DNA from: Tetradesmus obliquus
Taxonomy: Eukaryota > Chlorophyta > Chlorophyceae > Sphaeropleales > Scenedesmaceae
Direction: 5' to 3'
Length of the DNA stretch: 64,000 nucleotides
Assembly (NCBI GenBank): GCA_030272155.1
Contig: CP126194.1
Coordinates: 5,261,501-5,325,500 of the forward strand
Position numbers and translations under genes: made by a program. The notes beneath the pieces are model-generated. The model saw only the letters and a program-made list of their open reading frames with translations. It had not been told where the DNA came from and did not search any database. The number at the start of each line of letters is the position of its first letter. Position 1 is the stretch's first letter. Shown here piece after piece: positions 22,801 through 33,400 of the stretch.

Positions 22801-24884
22801 CTACCGCCGTCAGCGCCAGGCAACAGGGTCCTGCGCAAGGCCAAAACCTTTGCTGAAGGCTCGCGCGTAAGCATCGTGGTGCCACCACCTGATGGTGGGC
22901 TGATCACGCCCAAGTGGCACCACTACAGCCCGCGAGCCATGTCGGAGGCCGGCGCGCTCACTCCCACGGAGCGGTCCTTCAGGCGCAGCACGTCTGTTGC
23001 GTCGCATGGCGGCAGCATCTTTGCGGCGGCCTCGCGCGGCGCCACGCAGCACGTGATGCCCCTGGTGCAGCTGCTGCAGGTGCGTGGCGCGGCCTCTGAT
23101 GTTAACATGGACTTTGCAGAGTTTTCAGCACGTAAAGCAAATGGAAGTAGTCAGACAAGTGGGCCCCTGTTGCGATGCGATGACAGAGCAGGGAGGGCAT
23201 GCTGCCTACCAGGTGCTTCATTGTTGCCGAGTCCCATCGTGAAGTACTGCCGCTTGCATGGGACTGCAATGGTTGAACTGAAGCAGAGCGATGATGACGC
23301 ACATGCAGCTCAGCACGCCCGGCAGCGGTGACTGACAACCCTCATGCTGCATACCTTGATGTGTTGTGTGCTTACAGGAGCACCACCAGGCTGAGCAACC
23401 TGAGCGACCTGATTATGTTCGTGCATTAGAAGGCGCGCTGCTTGTGATAGGACGCTTACCAAACCATGGTGGCTTCTGTGCTGCACCTGTGTTATGATGT
23501 TGTGTGGTTGCAGGAGCACCACCAGGCTGAGCAGCAGGAGCTGCTTGAGAAGCAGTACGAGGAGCACCTGGCGCTGATGGAGCTGCACGAGGAGGCGCGT
23601 GGATACAGGCGCAGCCGCGCCACCGCCTTCAAGCACGCCATGCAGCACCCGCTGATGCTGCTGCTCAGCTGCACCATGCCCAGGGTGAGCAGGGTTTGGG
23701 GCAGCAGGGTTGCCACGGGCAACGGCACACAGCGTTGTAGTGGATCTGTGGTGCATGTGCAGCAGTGGTGGATCTACAGTCAGATGGATCAGGTGCTGTG
23801 CCGTCAATTGTTGCAGCAACGCGCCTAGCAAAGCAGAGCATGTGCATGTGCATGCATGGGTGGTAGCCACCTGCCGTCTTCCTCAACATTGGAAACAAAT
23901 GCAGCAAGATTTAAGCAGCCTCACGCTATGTATGGGCATTTAACCTGTGTTCTTGTGCTGCTGCAGGTGGGCACTGGGCACGGGCACCACTACCAGCGCT
24001 GGCGAGCCACCCTGCTGCCCATCACAGCGCCGCTGACGCTGTTTGTGGCTGCGCCAGGCCTGCTGCCGTCAGTGGGCCAGGCAGGCATGGCTTACAGCCT
24101 GCTGTGTGCGGCGGTGGGGTGTGCGCTCATCTACTCGTCCTACCCCAGCAGCAACGTGCCACGCAAGACGCTGAAAGGTGCGTGGGCGTCACTGCTTGAC
24201 CTGTTCACCCATATTGTGTCCTGCATTAGCTGCAGTCCTAGCAGCATGTGCGGCACCTGCTAGCTTTCAAGCCTACTTACCGGCATAGTGCTACGAGGGA
24301 GTCCAGCGTGTCTTGCCATGAGCTCACCTCAGCTGCCTTGCTCTGCCACATGTGTGCCACACCGCCCCCCTGCAGGCGTGTTTGCTGTGATGGCCTTCGT
24401 GCAGTCCATCTGCTGGCTCAACATCGCTGCAAGCTCCATGGTGGCTGTGTGCGTTGTGTTTGGCGTCATCTTCGGCGTCAAACCTGCGCTGCTGGGTGCG
24501 ACAGTGCTCGCGTATGGCAACAGCGTACCAGACCTCATCAATAACTTGGCGCTTGCAAGGGATGGCTTCCCTTCAATGGCTGTGGCCGCATGTTTTGCGA
24601 GCCCGCTGTTTGTGTTGATGGTGGGCATTGGTAGCGCTCTGGCGTATGGTGCCACGCTGAACCACGGGGTGCTGCTGGTACCTGTGGATGGTCCCCTGCT
24701 GGTGATGCTAGGGTTTGGGGTTGTGAACCTTGTCAAGTACCTGGTGACGGTGCCGCTGTTCTACCGCTTTGCTATGACGCGCAAGATGGCGGCGACGTCG
24801 TTCCTGTACTATGCATGCTTTAATGTGGTGTATGGGCTGGTGATTGCCGGCGTCATCCGCATCCCCTCCATTGTGAGGGCATGA
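19866..24884 (+). CDS. Cation/calcium exchanger of the CCX/NCLX type (10 exons)
   Basis: Exons: 19866-20023, 20121-20216, 20384-20588, 20889-20999, 21420-21509, 21885-22020, 22250-23079, 23514-23684, 23967-24177, 24376-24884, giving 838 aa. It begins with a hydrophobic signal-like segment (FTCLVLLLCTVAY). A luminal Cys-rich stretch follows (CSYVIEHADACYPDGGWQTY), as in NCLX proteins. The first alpha repeat has GNGAPDIFTQ (residues 138-147) plus GGSAAVGMALAEPLGGGLF. A roughly 275-residue low-complexity cytosolic loop (exon 7) follows, then a second helix set with LAYGNSVPDLINNLALARDG and SPLFVLMVGIG. Family members exchange Na+ or K+ for Ca2+ across organelle or plasma membranes. Intron 1 appears to be GC-AG (GACAG/GCAAGA), the only choice I found that keeps phase. 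Intron 7 holds a copy of the exon 8 start. Confidence 0.93.
23371..23401 (+). repeat. Copy of exchanger exon 8 5' end and acceptor, in intron 7
   Basis: The string caggagcaccaccaggctga followed by gca occurs here after a TTACAG acceptor, and again at the true exon start (23514) after TTGCAG. The copies are 136 bases apart and then diverge. Confidence 0.85.
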
Positions 24885-26074
24885 CCTCGGGCTGGGAAGC
24901 CAATATGGCTGGTGTTGGTGTGCTTGTGGTGCAGCTGGCATCTTGCAAAAGCAACCAATCGTAGCTGCCTTGCCATAGGTGAACAGCAAATGGCAGCGGA
25001 GTGCGCCATCAGCAGTTACTGTTGTCACTGCTGTCAGGCACATCTTGTCGTGGGCGTCGAGGACTGAGCAGCTGCTCTGGTTTTGTCAGCTTGTCTGAAT
25101 GCAACCACGCGTAGCGCATTGTGTATGCGTTGTGAGCGTAATCGCAGCGTCTGCTTGGTCTGCTGTGCATTGTGCTCACAGCCTCGTATCCACGGTGTGC
25201 GTGATGGCGCGTGCTGGTTCAGTGATGCAGCGGGATGGGTTTCAGGGAACGTACATTTCTCGTAGTGTGGATTGGGTTATGAGGGAGAGTTCTTGGATAA
25301 TCACATGTGAACCCAACGCATTGTCAGCATTGATGTATTATACTGCCATGGTCTGCGTCATTTGTGCATACACATCCAGGGTGCACCGCAAGCCTGCTTG
25401 TTTGCTCCTTCATCTCTGTGCATGACACGGGCCAACGAGGCTCTTTGACGAGGGGCGTAGTGTCGTGTGTTTGTCTCGGCAGTTTTTGCGGTGTGCACGC
25501 ATGTGTGTGCGTGTTTGTAGGATTTGCAAGGGACCATGCAGCTGTGCGTGTACGTCTGCAGCGCCAGCCACCCCCTGCCAATTGATTCTGGTGGCCGTTA
25601 CTCTGCATTTCGCGCTGCAGGCTTCTGTATGGAGTGTAGTAACGGTTTGTCGGGTTTTATCTGCGCCATCAAGGCTGCTGTCGTGCTCTGCTCTCGTCAG
25701 CCGGCAAAGTTTTGCTGTCTTGCCACCAGGCGTGTGCAGGATACTTAGCGACGTGTGTCTGTCAGTCTACAGCGTGTACTGTCTACCACCGAATGAGCAC
25801 TCTACACAAGCATATTGGTGTTGTACTCTTAAATGTGGTCACTGTCACTGCAGAGCAGAGTGGTATTTAGGGCTTCCAAGTTGGTTAATGCACAGTGTGT
25901 TTGCTGCGTTGCTGGTGGCATGTTTCACAGACAGGGTGTTCCACAGACATGTGGCGGCGTGACTATGATGCGTCCTGATATATTTATGCTTGCAGCTGAT
26001 TCACAACCCAAAGACTCGTGCTGGCGTGTCTGTTGTACCAGCGCATATCTCTGGCCTTTCGCCGTATCGCCTTG

Positions 26075-26079
26075 TTACA
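26075..26079 (-). terminator. Candidate TGTAA poly(A) signal for the P-loop gene
   Basis: TTACA on the plus strand lies about 350 bases past the stop of the minus-strand P-loop gene. If used, the minisatellite at 26111-26190 is part of that gene's 3' UTR. Confidence 0.4.
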
Positions 26080-26094
26080 TGGTGTATGCCTGGG

Positions 26095-26190
26095 CTGATA
26101 TATCCCGTATCACCCCGGGTGTCTCCGTATCACCCCGGGTGTCTCCGTATCACCCTGGGTATCTCCGTATCACCCCGGGTATCTCCGTAT
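26095..26190. repeat. Four-copy 20-bp minisatellite with a lead-in shared with the foldback element
   Basis: The unit caccccgggtgtctccgtat is repeated exactly every 20 bases at 26111, 26131, 26151 and 26171, with T/C and G/A variants in the last two. The sequence from 26095 to 26116 is identical to 28033-28054 in the palindrome upstream of the P-loop gene. Confidence 0.92.
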
Positions 26191-26426
26191 CGTGCCAGGT
26201 GATCCCACGACACCCCTGACACCCATGGTGCAAACAAACAATGCAGACCAGACAATCATGCCTAGCAAATCAAGCAAAGCAAGCCTATCAAATGATGATG
26301 CCCAGCAAATGGGAATGCACAGCAAACCATGGCCAGCAACACCAAGTGCAGCAAATCAAGATGCGCATTGCACCATGCAGCGCTGCACGTCACAGCAAAT
26401 CATGCGCCGTCTAAAAGCCTCACTCA

Positions 26427-27514
26427 TCAGCCAATCTTGTGCAGGTGCCGGCAGACTGCATCGACGTTGTTGTCGAGAATGGGGAAGTCAGCGATGCGCA
26501 GCTTCTTGTACGGCTCACAAGTGATGTCTGCAAGGTGCCTGTCAGTGTTGACGGTGTTGAAATGCCGAAGGATGCTGTTGACATGCCCGATGAGTGCGTC
26601 CCTCTTGTATTCTTCGCCATTCTGCTGGCGCGCCTGTTTGGCAGCATGGGCAGCAGCAGGAACAGCAGCACGACAGGTCAGCATGTGTTGTGTTGGTGGC
26701 AGGCAGGGCATGTGCATGCTGTGAAGCCAAATGGTTGAGATAAGTGTAAGCAACGTGTGTAAAGTGTGTTTGGGGCTGTCTGCAGCTGGATGTGCAGTTT
26801 CCTGAAAGCAGCCAGATGACCTGTAGTGCCGGTCCAGGCAGTCCTGCATCTAAATTCAGCCCCTCACTCACCACCAGCACATAGTCAGCCACCAGCTGCA
26901 CGAACTCTAGTGGCTGCATGTCTTCAATTGGTGTGTTGATGCCCTTCATCTGCGTCAGCCAGCTGGTGATGCTCCTGACAGCTGACTTGTTTGTGCGCAG
27001 CGTGTTGACATTGCGTGTGACGCTGTTGGCTTTGGGTGCGCCCCAGCGGTCGTTGCCGAGTTCCTTTGAAATGGCATTGATAAGGGTGGTTTTGCCTGCG
27101 CCTGAAGCGCCGGCACACACGAAGGTGCTGTTGTGTCGCTTCAGGGTGAGGTCGGACAGGAGGCGTTGCTCCTGCGAGGCTGTGGTCTCGTCTTCGTTCA
27201 CCATCTGTAAAAAGCAATAATTTCGATGAGCGAACTGATGCAGGTGAGCCTTCACAGTGCTGGTTTGTGAAGCGGAGCAGCAGACCGAAGGTGCGTACCT
27301 GCTCGCATCCAGTCGTGTCCTCCATGTTTTCGTCCAGCTGAAACTGTTGCTCCGCAGCGTCTTGACTTGCTGTCTTAATGGGATGGCACCAATCGACAAA
27401 GTATGAGTACTCGTCCTCAGCGTATGGGTCTTTGTAAACGTGGCACAGCCTTCTATCAATCCACTGCTGATAAACAGGAGAGCCGTAACCAGGTGGGTGC
27501 GCCATCGAAACCAT
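26427..27514 (-). CDS. Small P-loop protein of unknown function (3 exons)
   Basis: Exons: 27514-27299, 27204-26872, 26633-26427, giving 251 aa; all introns are in phase 0. The N-terminal exon has MAHPPGYGSPVYQQWIDRR and a Tyr/Asp/Glu-rich part (DPYAEDEYSYFVDW). Exon 2 carries a Walker A motif, GASGAGKTT at residues 104-112, followed by LINAISKELG. No clear DxxG or NKxD motif follows, so GTPase identity is not shown. The C-terminal exon has DALIGHVNSILRHFNTVN and ITCEPYKKLRIADFPIL. Unlike its neighbours it has no poly-Gln or poly-Ala runs. It is flanked by the minisatellite and the foldback palindrome. An alternative start is 27505 (MAHPP). I do not recognise the family; an uncharacterised NTPase or a mobile-element passenger are both possible. 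Confidence 0.6.
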
Positions 27515-28608
27515 GATGAGCTGCAGTGGTCGTCGAAGTAAAGTCAAACGTGCTTGTGACAAGTAACAGATAGCGGTGGTGTGGTTTAGCGTGGGAGCGA
27601 CGCAGCAGCAGCCGGTGCGTCCGACTGAAATAATATTATGTAGTTACAAATTGTTATTAACGTCAAAGCTGCTCAATGTTTCGGTGCGTGGCGAAAGGCG
27701 CCGTGCCCGGTCAACAGTTGATGTGGTTCAGTGCGCAGTGTTGCTGTGCACCCCGTGGAAAGACACCCAGCCCGACGAGACCCTGAAGTTGTTATATTCA
27801 GCTGTAATAGCTGTCATGCATGGAGGTTGTGTTGCTTGCGGTTGAGTTGTGCATGAGGATTGTGGCACCCTGCCAGCGCTGGCAGCCAGCGGCAGGGTGC
27901 TCCAGGCCGGAGATATATCACACATCTGGGGCTGTGTTGTCGCTTCGGGGTGATACGGGATATATCCTCGGGTAGATATGCCATGTCACCCTCGGGCGGC
28001 GGCGCCCGCGGGAGACATGGCATATCCCCCCTCTGATATATCCCGTATCACCCCTCAGCTTCCAACACAGCCCCAGATATCTGGTACATGCGTATTGCTG
28101 GTGTGATTGTTCCTGTACAAGTGGAGAGATACGTGCATGTACTGCCAGCACAGGTACAGCTCGTGCTGCTGGCTGCTTTGTGAGAAGATTGAGCTGAGGC
28201 AGCTTGCTGAAGCGCTGATGAGGTTGTAACGTTTACACTCTCACCCTGGCTTGTGGATCTATGATTGACCTGCTTGCAAGTTATAACCCTTGAATACTAC
28301 GCAGCAACCAGCCTTCGTCATCAAGCCTGCTACAGCATCTTGCTGCAGGTACAGGTGGTACAAACCCAACAGAGTTACTCATCCCCTAGAGTTAAGGCTT
28401 CTCACTTGCAACTCTTTATACTTGCCTGAGCTTGCTTTGTTTTGTCTGCATCTGCCGAAGCCGAAGCGGTTGCGAGTCGCTGCGCAATGCACACAAGACA
28501 TACAGAGTGACGATGAACTTCTTCTGATCGCGTGTTGAGTGTCGGCCTGCGTTGTCCCTTTGTACTGGGTGATTCGATCGTAGCACTCGCGCCGTGGAAC
28601 GCCCAAGG
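27515..28608. other. Divergent intergenic region containing a foldback palindrome
   Basis: This is the promoter space for the P-loop gene (leftwards) and the propeller-like gene (rightwards). The main feature is the palindrome at 27924-28080. Otherwise no coding sequence is recognised. Confidence 0.5.
27924..28080. repeat. Foldback (inverted-repeat) element, arms ~76 nt
   Basis: The left arm contains atctggggctgtgttg, ggggtgatacgggatatat and gatatgccatgtc. The right arm contains the reverse complements in mirrored order (gacatggcatatc, then atatatcccgtatcacccc, then caacacagccccagat). The centre is the GC-rich gggcggcggcgccc near 28000. A MITE-like or foldback element is the simplest reading. 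No target-site duplication was confirmed. Confidence 0.88.
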
Positions 28609-30421
28609 ATGTCACAGGAGCAGCAGCAGCAGCAGGCAGGTGACGAAGGTGAGCAGGAGACCCCAGCAGCAGGCTATCACAGCGGTATACCCAGCAGCCA
28701 CAGCTTATAGCGCTCAAATGTGTGGTAATATGCCGGAGGCTGCATCCTCTGGCAGTGCACCCGCCACAGCAGCTGCAGCAGCGCAAGCATCTTCTTCATT
28801 CATGCATGCGCTGCATGTGCAGCTCGTCGCTCAGCCTGCCAGCCAGCCATCAGCACGTCTTGAGTGCCATTGCTGGCCTAAACCCATGCAGTGACTTTGC
28901 TATGCTGCACTGATGTTGCTGGCCTGCGCTGATGCTGCTGTCCTGCAGCTGGCAATGCTCAGCAGGAGGACAACGGCGCAGCAGCACCCGGGGGCATCGA
29001 ATATGCCTTCAGTGAAGACGAAGACGAGGATGGGCCGGCATTTGACTATGTGCCTGAGGAAGGAGAAGAAGAATGGGAGGAGGGCTTTGAGGGGATGATG
29101 GACGAGGATGAAGACGATTGGGGCGAGGAGGTGGGAGGGCCGTGGCAACTGCTGCAGCAGCCGCACGGCAGCAATTGCTGCAGCCCTCAACTTGTTGTGC
29201 ACATGCAGTTGAGAGAGGGACGTAAAGTTGCGTCCAGTGCCAGGCTGACGGTGGTAGCTTTGGTAGCGGCAGCCCTGCATGCAGGCAGCTGCGTGTTCCC
29301 GCACACACATGCTCGTAGCTACCCAGCAAGCTGCAGGACACCTTGCAGGAAGCAGCGGGAAAGCATACTGCAAGTGCTACGTCACTTGCCAGCATAGAAG
29401 CTGTGTTACATGTGACTGTATTTAACAGGCTGCTGATGCCAATTTTTGATTTGGTTTAAAATATTGTCCTGCAGGGCTTGCTAGGCATGGAGGGCAGTGG
29501 AGACGAGGATGATGATGGCGAGGATGATGATGATGCCTGGCTGGAAGATGAGGAGGTGCGCTGCGTGATGTAACAACACAACTGTCACATAACATAACAG
29601 CATTTTCAAAACCTGCAGGTTTGGTGTGGTGTGCTGTAGCATCGCTTTGCTGTTTGGCTGTAGCAGCTGCAGCTGCTGAGTGATGATGCAGTGGGTCAGC
29701 TGCGTATGTGTTCCTGCAACTGCGCTGTTGGCAGCATGCCAGTTCGTCACTGTGCTGTGCAAGCAAACTGCTGCCTTGCCCTGTCCTGTCAGCACATACT
29801 GGCACCCAGGCAACAGCCTCGCACCCGTGCTGTGCCTCCTGCTCATGTGGCCATGCCTACTCCTATATAATCATCATACAGCATCATTACTTATGTGATG
29901 AGCATGCAGCACCATCGCATGCGCCTGATGTTCTTATGCACAGCATGCTGCTCTACGCATGCAACTGCAAAGATGCTGCTGCACCTGTGTGCTTGCAGGA
30001 CGATTACCTGCGGCCAGACCAGCGGGTACGGCTGGAGTGTGGCATGCTGCAGCACGATGCACACTTTTTTGCCAGCGATGCACCCCGCAGGCACAGCAAC
30101 ATCTCCTCAAGCACCTGCCACCACCAGACTGCAGATGCCATGACCTTCCTGCCTCGGCCTGATGGCTACGTAACAGCAGCAGCAGCGGATGCAGCACAAG
30201 CAGCAGCAGGTGCTGGCGCAGGGCTAGCAGGGCCAGGAGGTGGACAGGGAGGGGTCAGCAGCAGCAGCAATAGCAGCAGCAGCAGCAGCAGCAGGTGGAG
30301 CCATGCGGGTGATGGGGCTGTGGAGGAGGTGCTGGTGTCACACCGCACGCTGCTCAATATCTGGCAGCTGGCGCCTGGGCAGGTGCAAGGCTTTGTGAGG
30401 ACCTTGCATGCATGTGCACAA

Positions 30422-30459
<38 letters not shown>

Positions 30460-33400
30460 GGATACTGATATCGAGCATGGCAGCAGTCTTTGGATGCAAC
30501 CAGCAGTGCTGCAAGTAAACTCGTCCAGGACATCAACTGCAGCATCGCATCATCATCTGCCTTTCTTTCTGGCACCATGTGCTTCATGCTTTCACTCCAC
30601 AACACCGTCGCTACTTGCTGGGGTTTTGCATGGCCAAACCCTACTCACCTCTCTGCTTTCTGCTGCTGCAGCCTGCAAAGCTGATGGCACGCTGCGACAC
30701 AGCCTTCAAGCACTACAGCATTGCAGCTTCACCCTGTGGCAACTTTGTCGCTGCGTCAGGCAACAGTGGCCTGCTGCGGCTGTTCAGGGTGCAGAGAGGC
30801 AGCCCACAGGAAGCAGCAGCAAAGCAGCCGCCCGTAGCAGCAGCAGCAGCAGCAAAAGGAGCAGCTGCCAGCGGCGGCAATGCTGCTGCTGCTGCGCTGC
30901 CGTGGCGGCTGGTGCATGAGGCCACGCTGCTGTGTGCGGCTGGGCGGGAGACGATGGTCAACTCTGTTCGCTTCGGCAGCTTTGCGGGCCAGCCCCGCTT
31001 GCTGGTGGCCCACCAGGTGAGCCGGCGCTGGAGGGCAGCGTGGTTCAAGCTTGAAGGTTGAGTAGTGCATACACTGTATGTGTTACCTGGATTTGCAGCA
31101 AACTTCTGGATTTGCAGCAGAGTTCTGGATTTGCAGCAACATTTTGGGTGAAGCCTGGCAGCAAGGAGCCTGCTTTGTGTGGCTGCATTCATGCTTACAA
31201 GTAAGGGTGGACACACGCTTCCCTGTAGTACAGCAAAGCAGCAAACGCGTACAAGTACCTCGTGGCATTCCACAACGTACTGCTTATGCGTTTCCACACA
31301 TTGCTGCAGGACGGCATGCTGTACCTCTTCAACCTGCCGGGCAGCCAGCCCGATGCAACAGCAGCAGCAGCAGCAGCAGCAGGCTCGGCAGCAGCAGCAG
31401 CACAGCAGCCAGCCACCGCAGGGCGCGCTGCTGTAGGTGCCCCAGTGCCTGGCTCTGAGCTGATGGTGCGGGGCCTGCCTGATTGGGAGCCTCTGTCATC
31501 TCAGATCTTCCGGCGCTTTGCTGAGGCGATTATGACAACACTGGAGCAGCAACAGCAGCAGCAGCAGTGGTGCCAGCAGCAGGCGATGGAGGTGGATGCG
31601 CAGTCTGCAGCTGCGGGGCAGCAGCAGCAGCAGCAGCAGGAGGAGGTCAAGCGTGCTGCTCCGGGTGCAGCAGCAGCTACAGCGGAATCTGCGGTGCAGG
31701 ATCGTGCCGTCACGTTTGACCAGTTGCAGGCAGCCGTCGCAGCAGTCGTAGCAGATTGCAGGAGGGAGCGTGCTGGTGAGCAGCAGCAGCAGCAGCAGCA
31801 GGAGCCAGAACAGCTGTGGATGGCAGGCGAGATGACATCAGCAATGTGCAGCGCCCCAGGCTCGCTAGCACAGGCAGAAGCAGCGATACGAGCAGGCGAG
31901 CGGCTGTTGGGGTTTGGTGTGTTGCACCTGGCCCGCAGCTGCAGTGCTGCTGCAAAACTGGTGCCACAGTTCAGGTACGGCAGCGGTCAGCCGCCGCCGC
32001 ACCGCAGCAGCAGCTGGGAGGAGGGGGCGCGGCGTGTGGCGCAGCTGCTGCAGGTGAGGCCGCAGCTTGCTTAAACAAACGTAGCCAGTGGCAGTTCCTC
32101 AGTCCTGCTGCTGCTGGACTCCGTTATGTTGATGATTGAGGCATCGTGGTATATCAGTGATCACCTTTGTGGATATGCGCGCTGTGCCACTACATGTGTT
32201 GTTTGTCTGAACGCACCGCAGTTGCTTGTAGTTGCGCCTAGAACTTACAGCCACTTGAGTACCTTACCCTGCCCTGCCTGACATGTGCATACTGCCTGGG
32301 CCCGTGAACCTCTGCCCGCACACCATCTGCACTTGCGTGCTTTGCAGGATGCAGAGTTTCTGAAAGGTTTTGAGCACCTGCAGCAGCTGCGGCTGGTGTT
32401 CAATGATCCCCGCCTGGACATGCGCTCGATGTCAACAATTAAAGGATACTGGCCTGCTGTTGAAGCGCTGCGCCTGGCAGCACCTGGCCAGCAAGCCATG
32501 CTGGGGCTGCTGGGGCCCCAACAGCAGCAGCAGCAGTGGCAGCGCCAGCAGCAGCAGCAGGGTGGGGCTACAGCAGGATTAGACGGGGATGTTGACATGC
32601 GGGCTGCGCTGGGGCGCGCTGCGTACCTGCTGCTGCTGCTGCAGCTGCTGGCGCCGTACAGTGTGCCGGTGATGAAGGCGTCTGCACGGGTGCTGCTGCT
32701 CAAGTGAGTGCCTCAATTGCAGAGGAGCATGGTGTGTGTAGTTGCACGGTGCCTTCTGCAACAAGAAGTTTTGCGTGACCTACACGACACTGCATCAGAG
32801 TTGATGATGTGCTCAGTTCCTGCTAGCTCATTGCAAATCACCCTCTGGAAATACCAACCCTCTATCCCCAAAAATCTCTGGAAACTGTGCTGGGAACTCA
32901 AGCACCAGTGTTTGAGTGCATGCTTGGTTCCTGCTGTGTGCCTGCAGGCACGGGCCTGAGGTGGACCCATCAGCGCGCCTCGTGTCAGCTGACGTATCAG
33001 CGGCACCCCGCCTGACCACCTGCGCACTCAGCAACGTGGCCATCTGCGCAGCGGCAGCGCAAGCTGCTGCAGCTGCACAGGCCCAGGCTGACACGGCAGC
33101 AGCAGCAGCGGCAGCGGAAGGCGCAGGGCCGGCGCTCATCGCGGCAGCGCAGATCGCGGCGCATGACGCGCAGATTGCTGCGTCGCAGCAGAGCCTCCCT
33201 CTGAACATCTGCGAGTGCTCGCCAGATGGAAAGTGGCTGGCAGTGGGGGTAGATCAGGCTGCGGTGCTGCTGGTGCCTGCAGGCGTTGGCTACCAGCATC
33301 AGGCTTGCAGGATCCTGGACCTTTGCCCGCTGCTGTCGCCGCAGATGGGTGTGCAGGCGCACCAAGGCACGCTCGGCTGCCAGTATGTAGCATTTAACAG

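Larger units (their letters stand above)
24885..26426. other. Convergent intergenic region with a 20-bp minisatellite
   Basis: Nothing conserved is coded between the exchanger stop and the P-loop gene stop. The right-hand end contains the minisatellite at 26111-26190 and a minus-strand TGTAA at 26079-26075. Confidence 0.5.
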
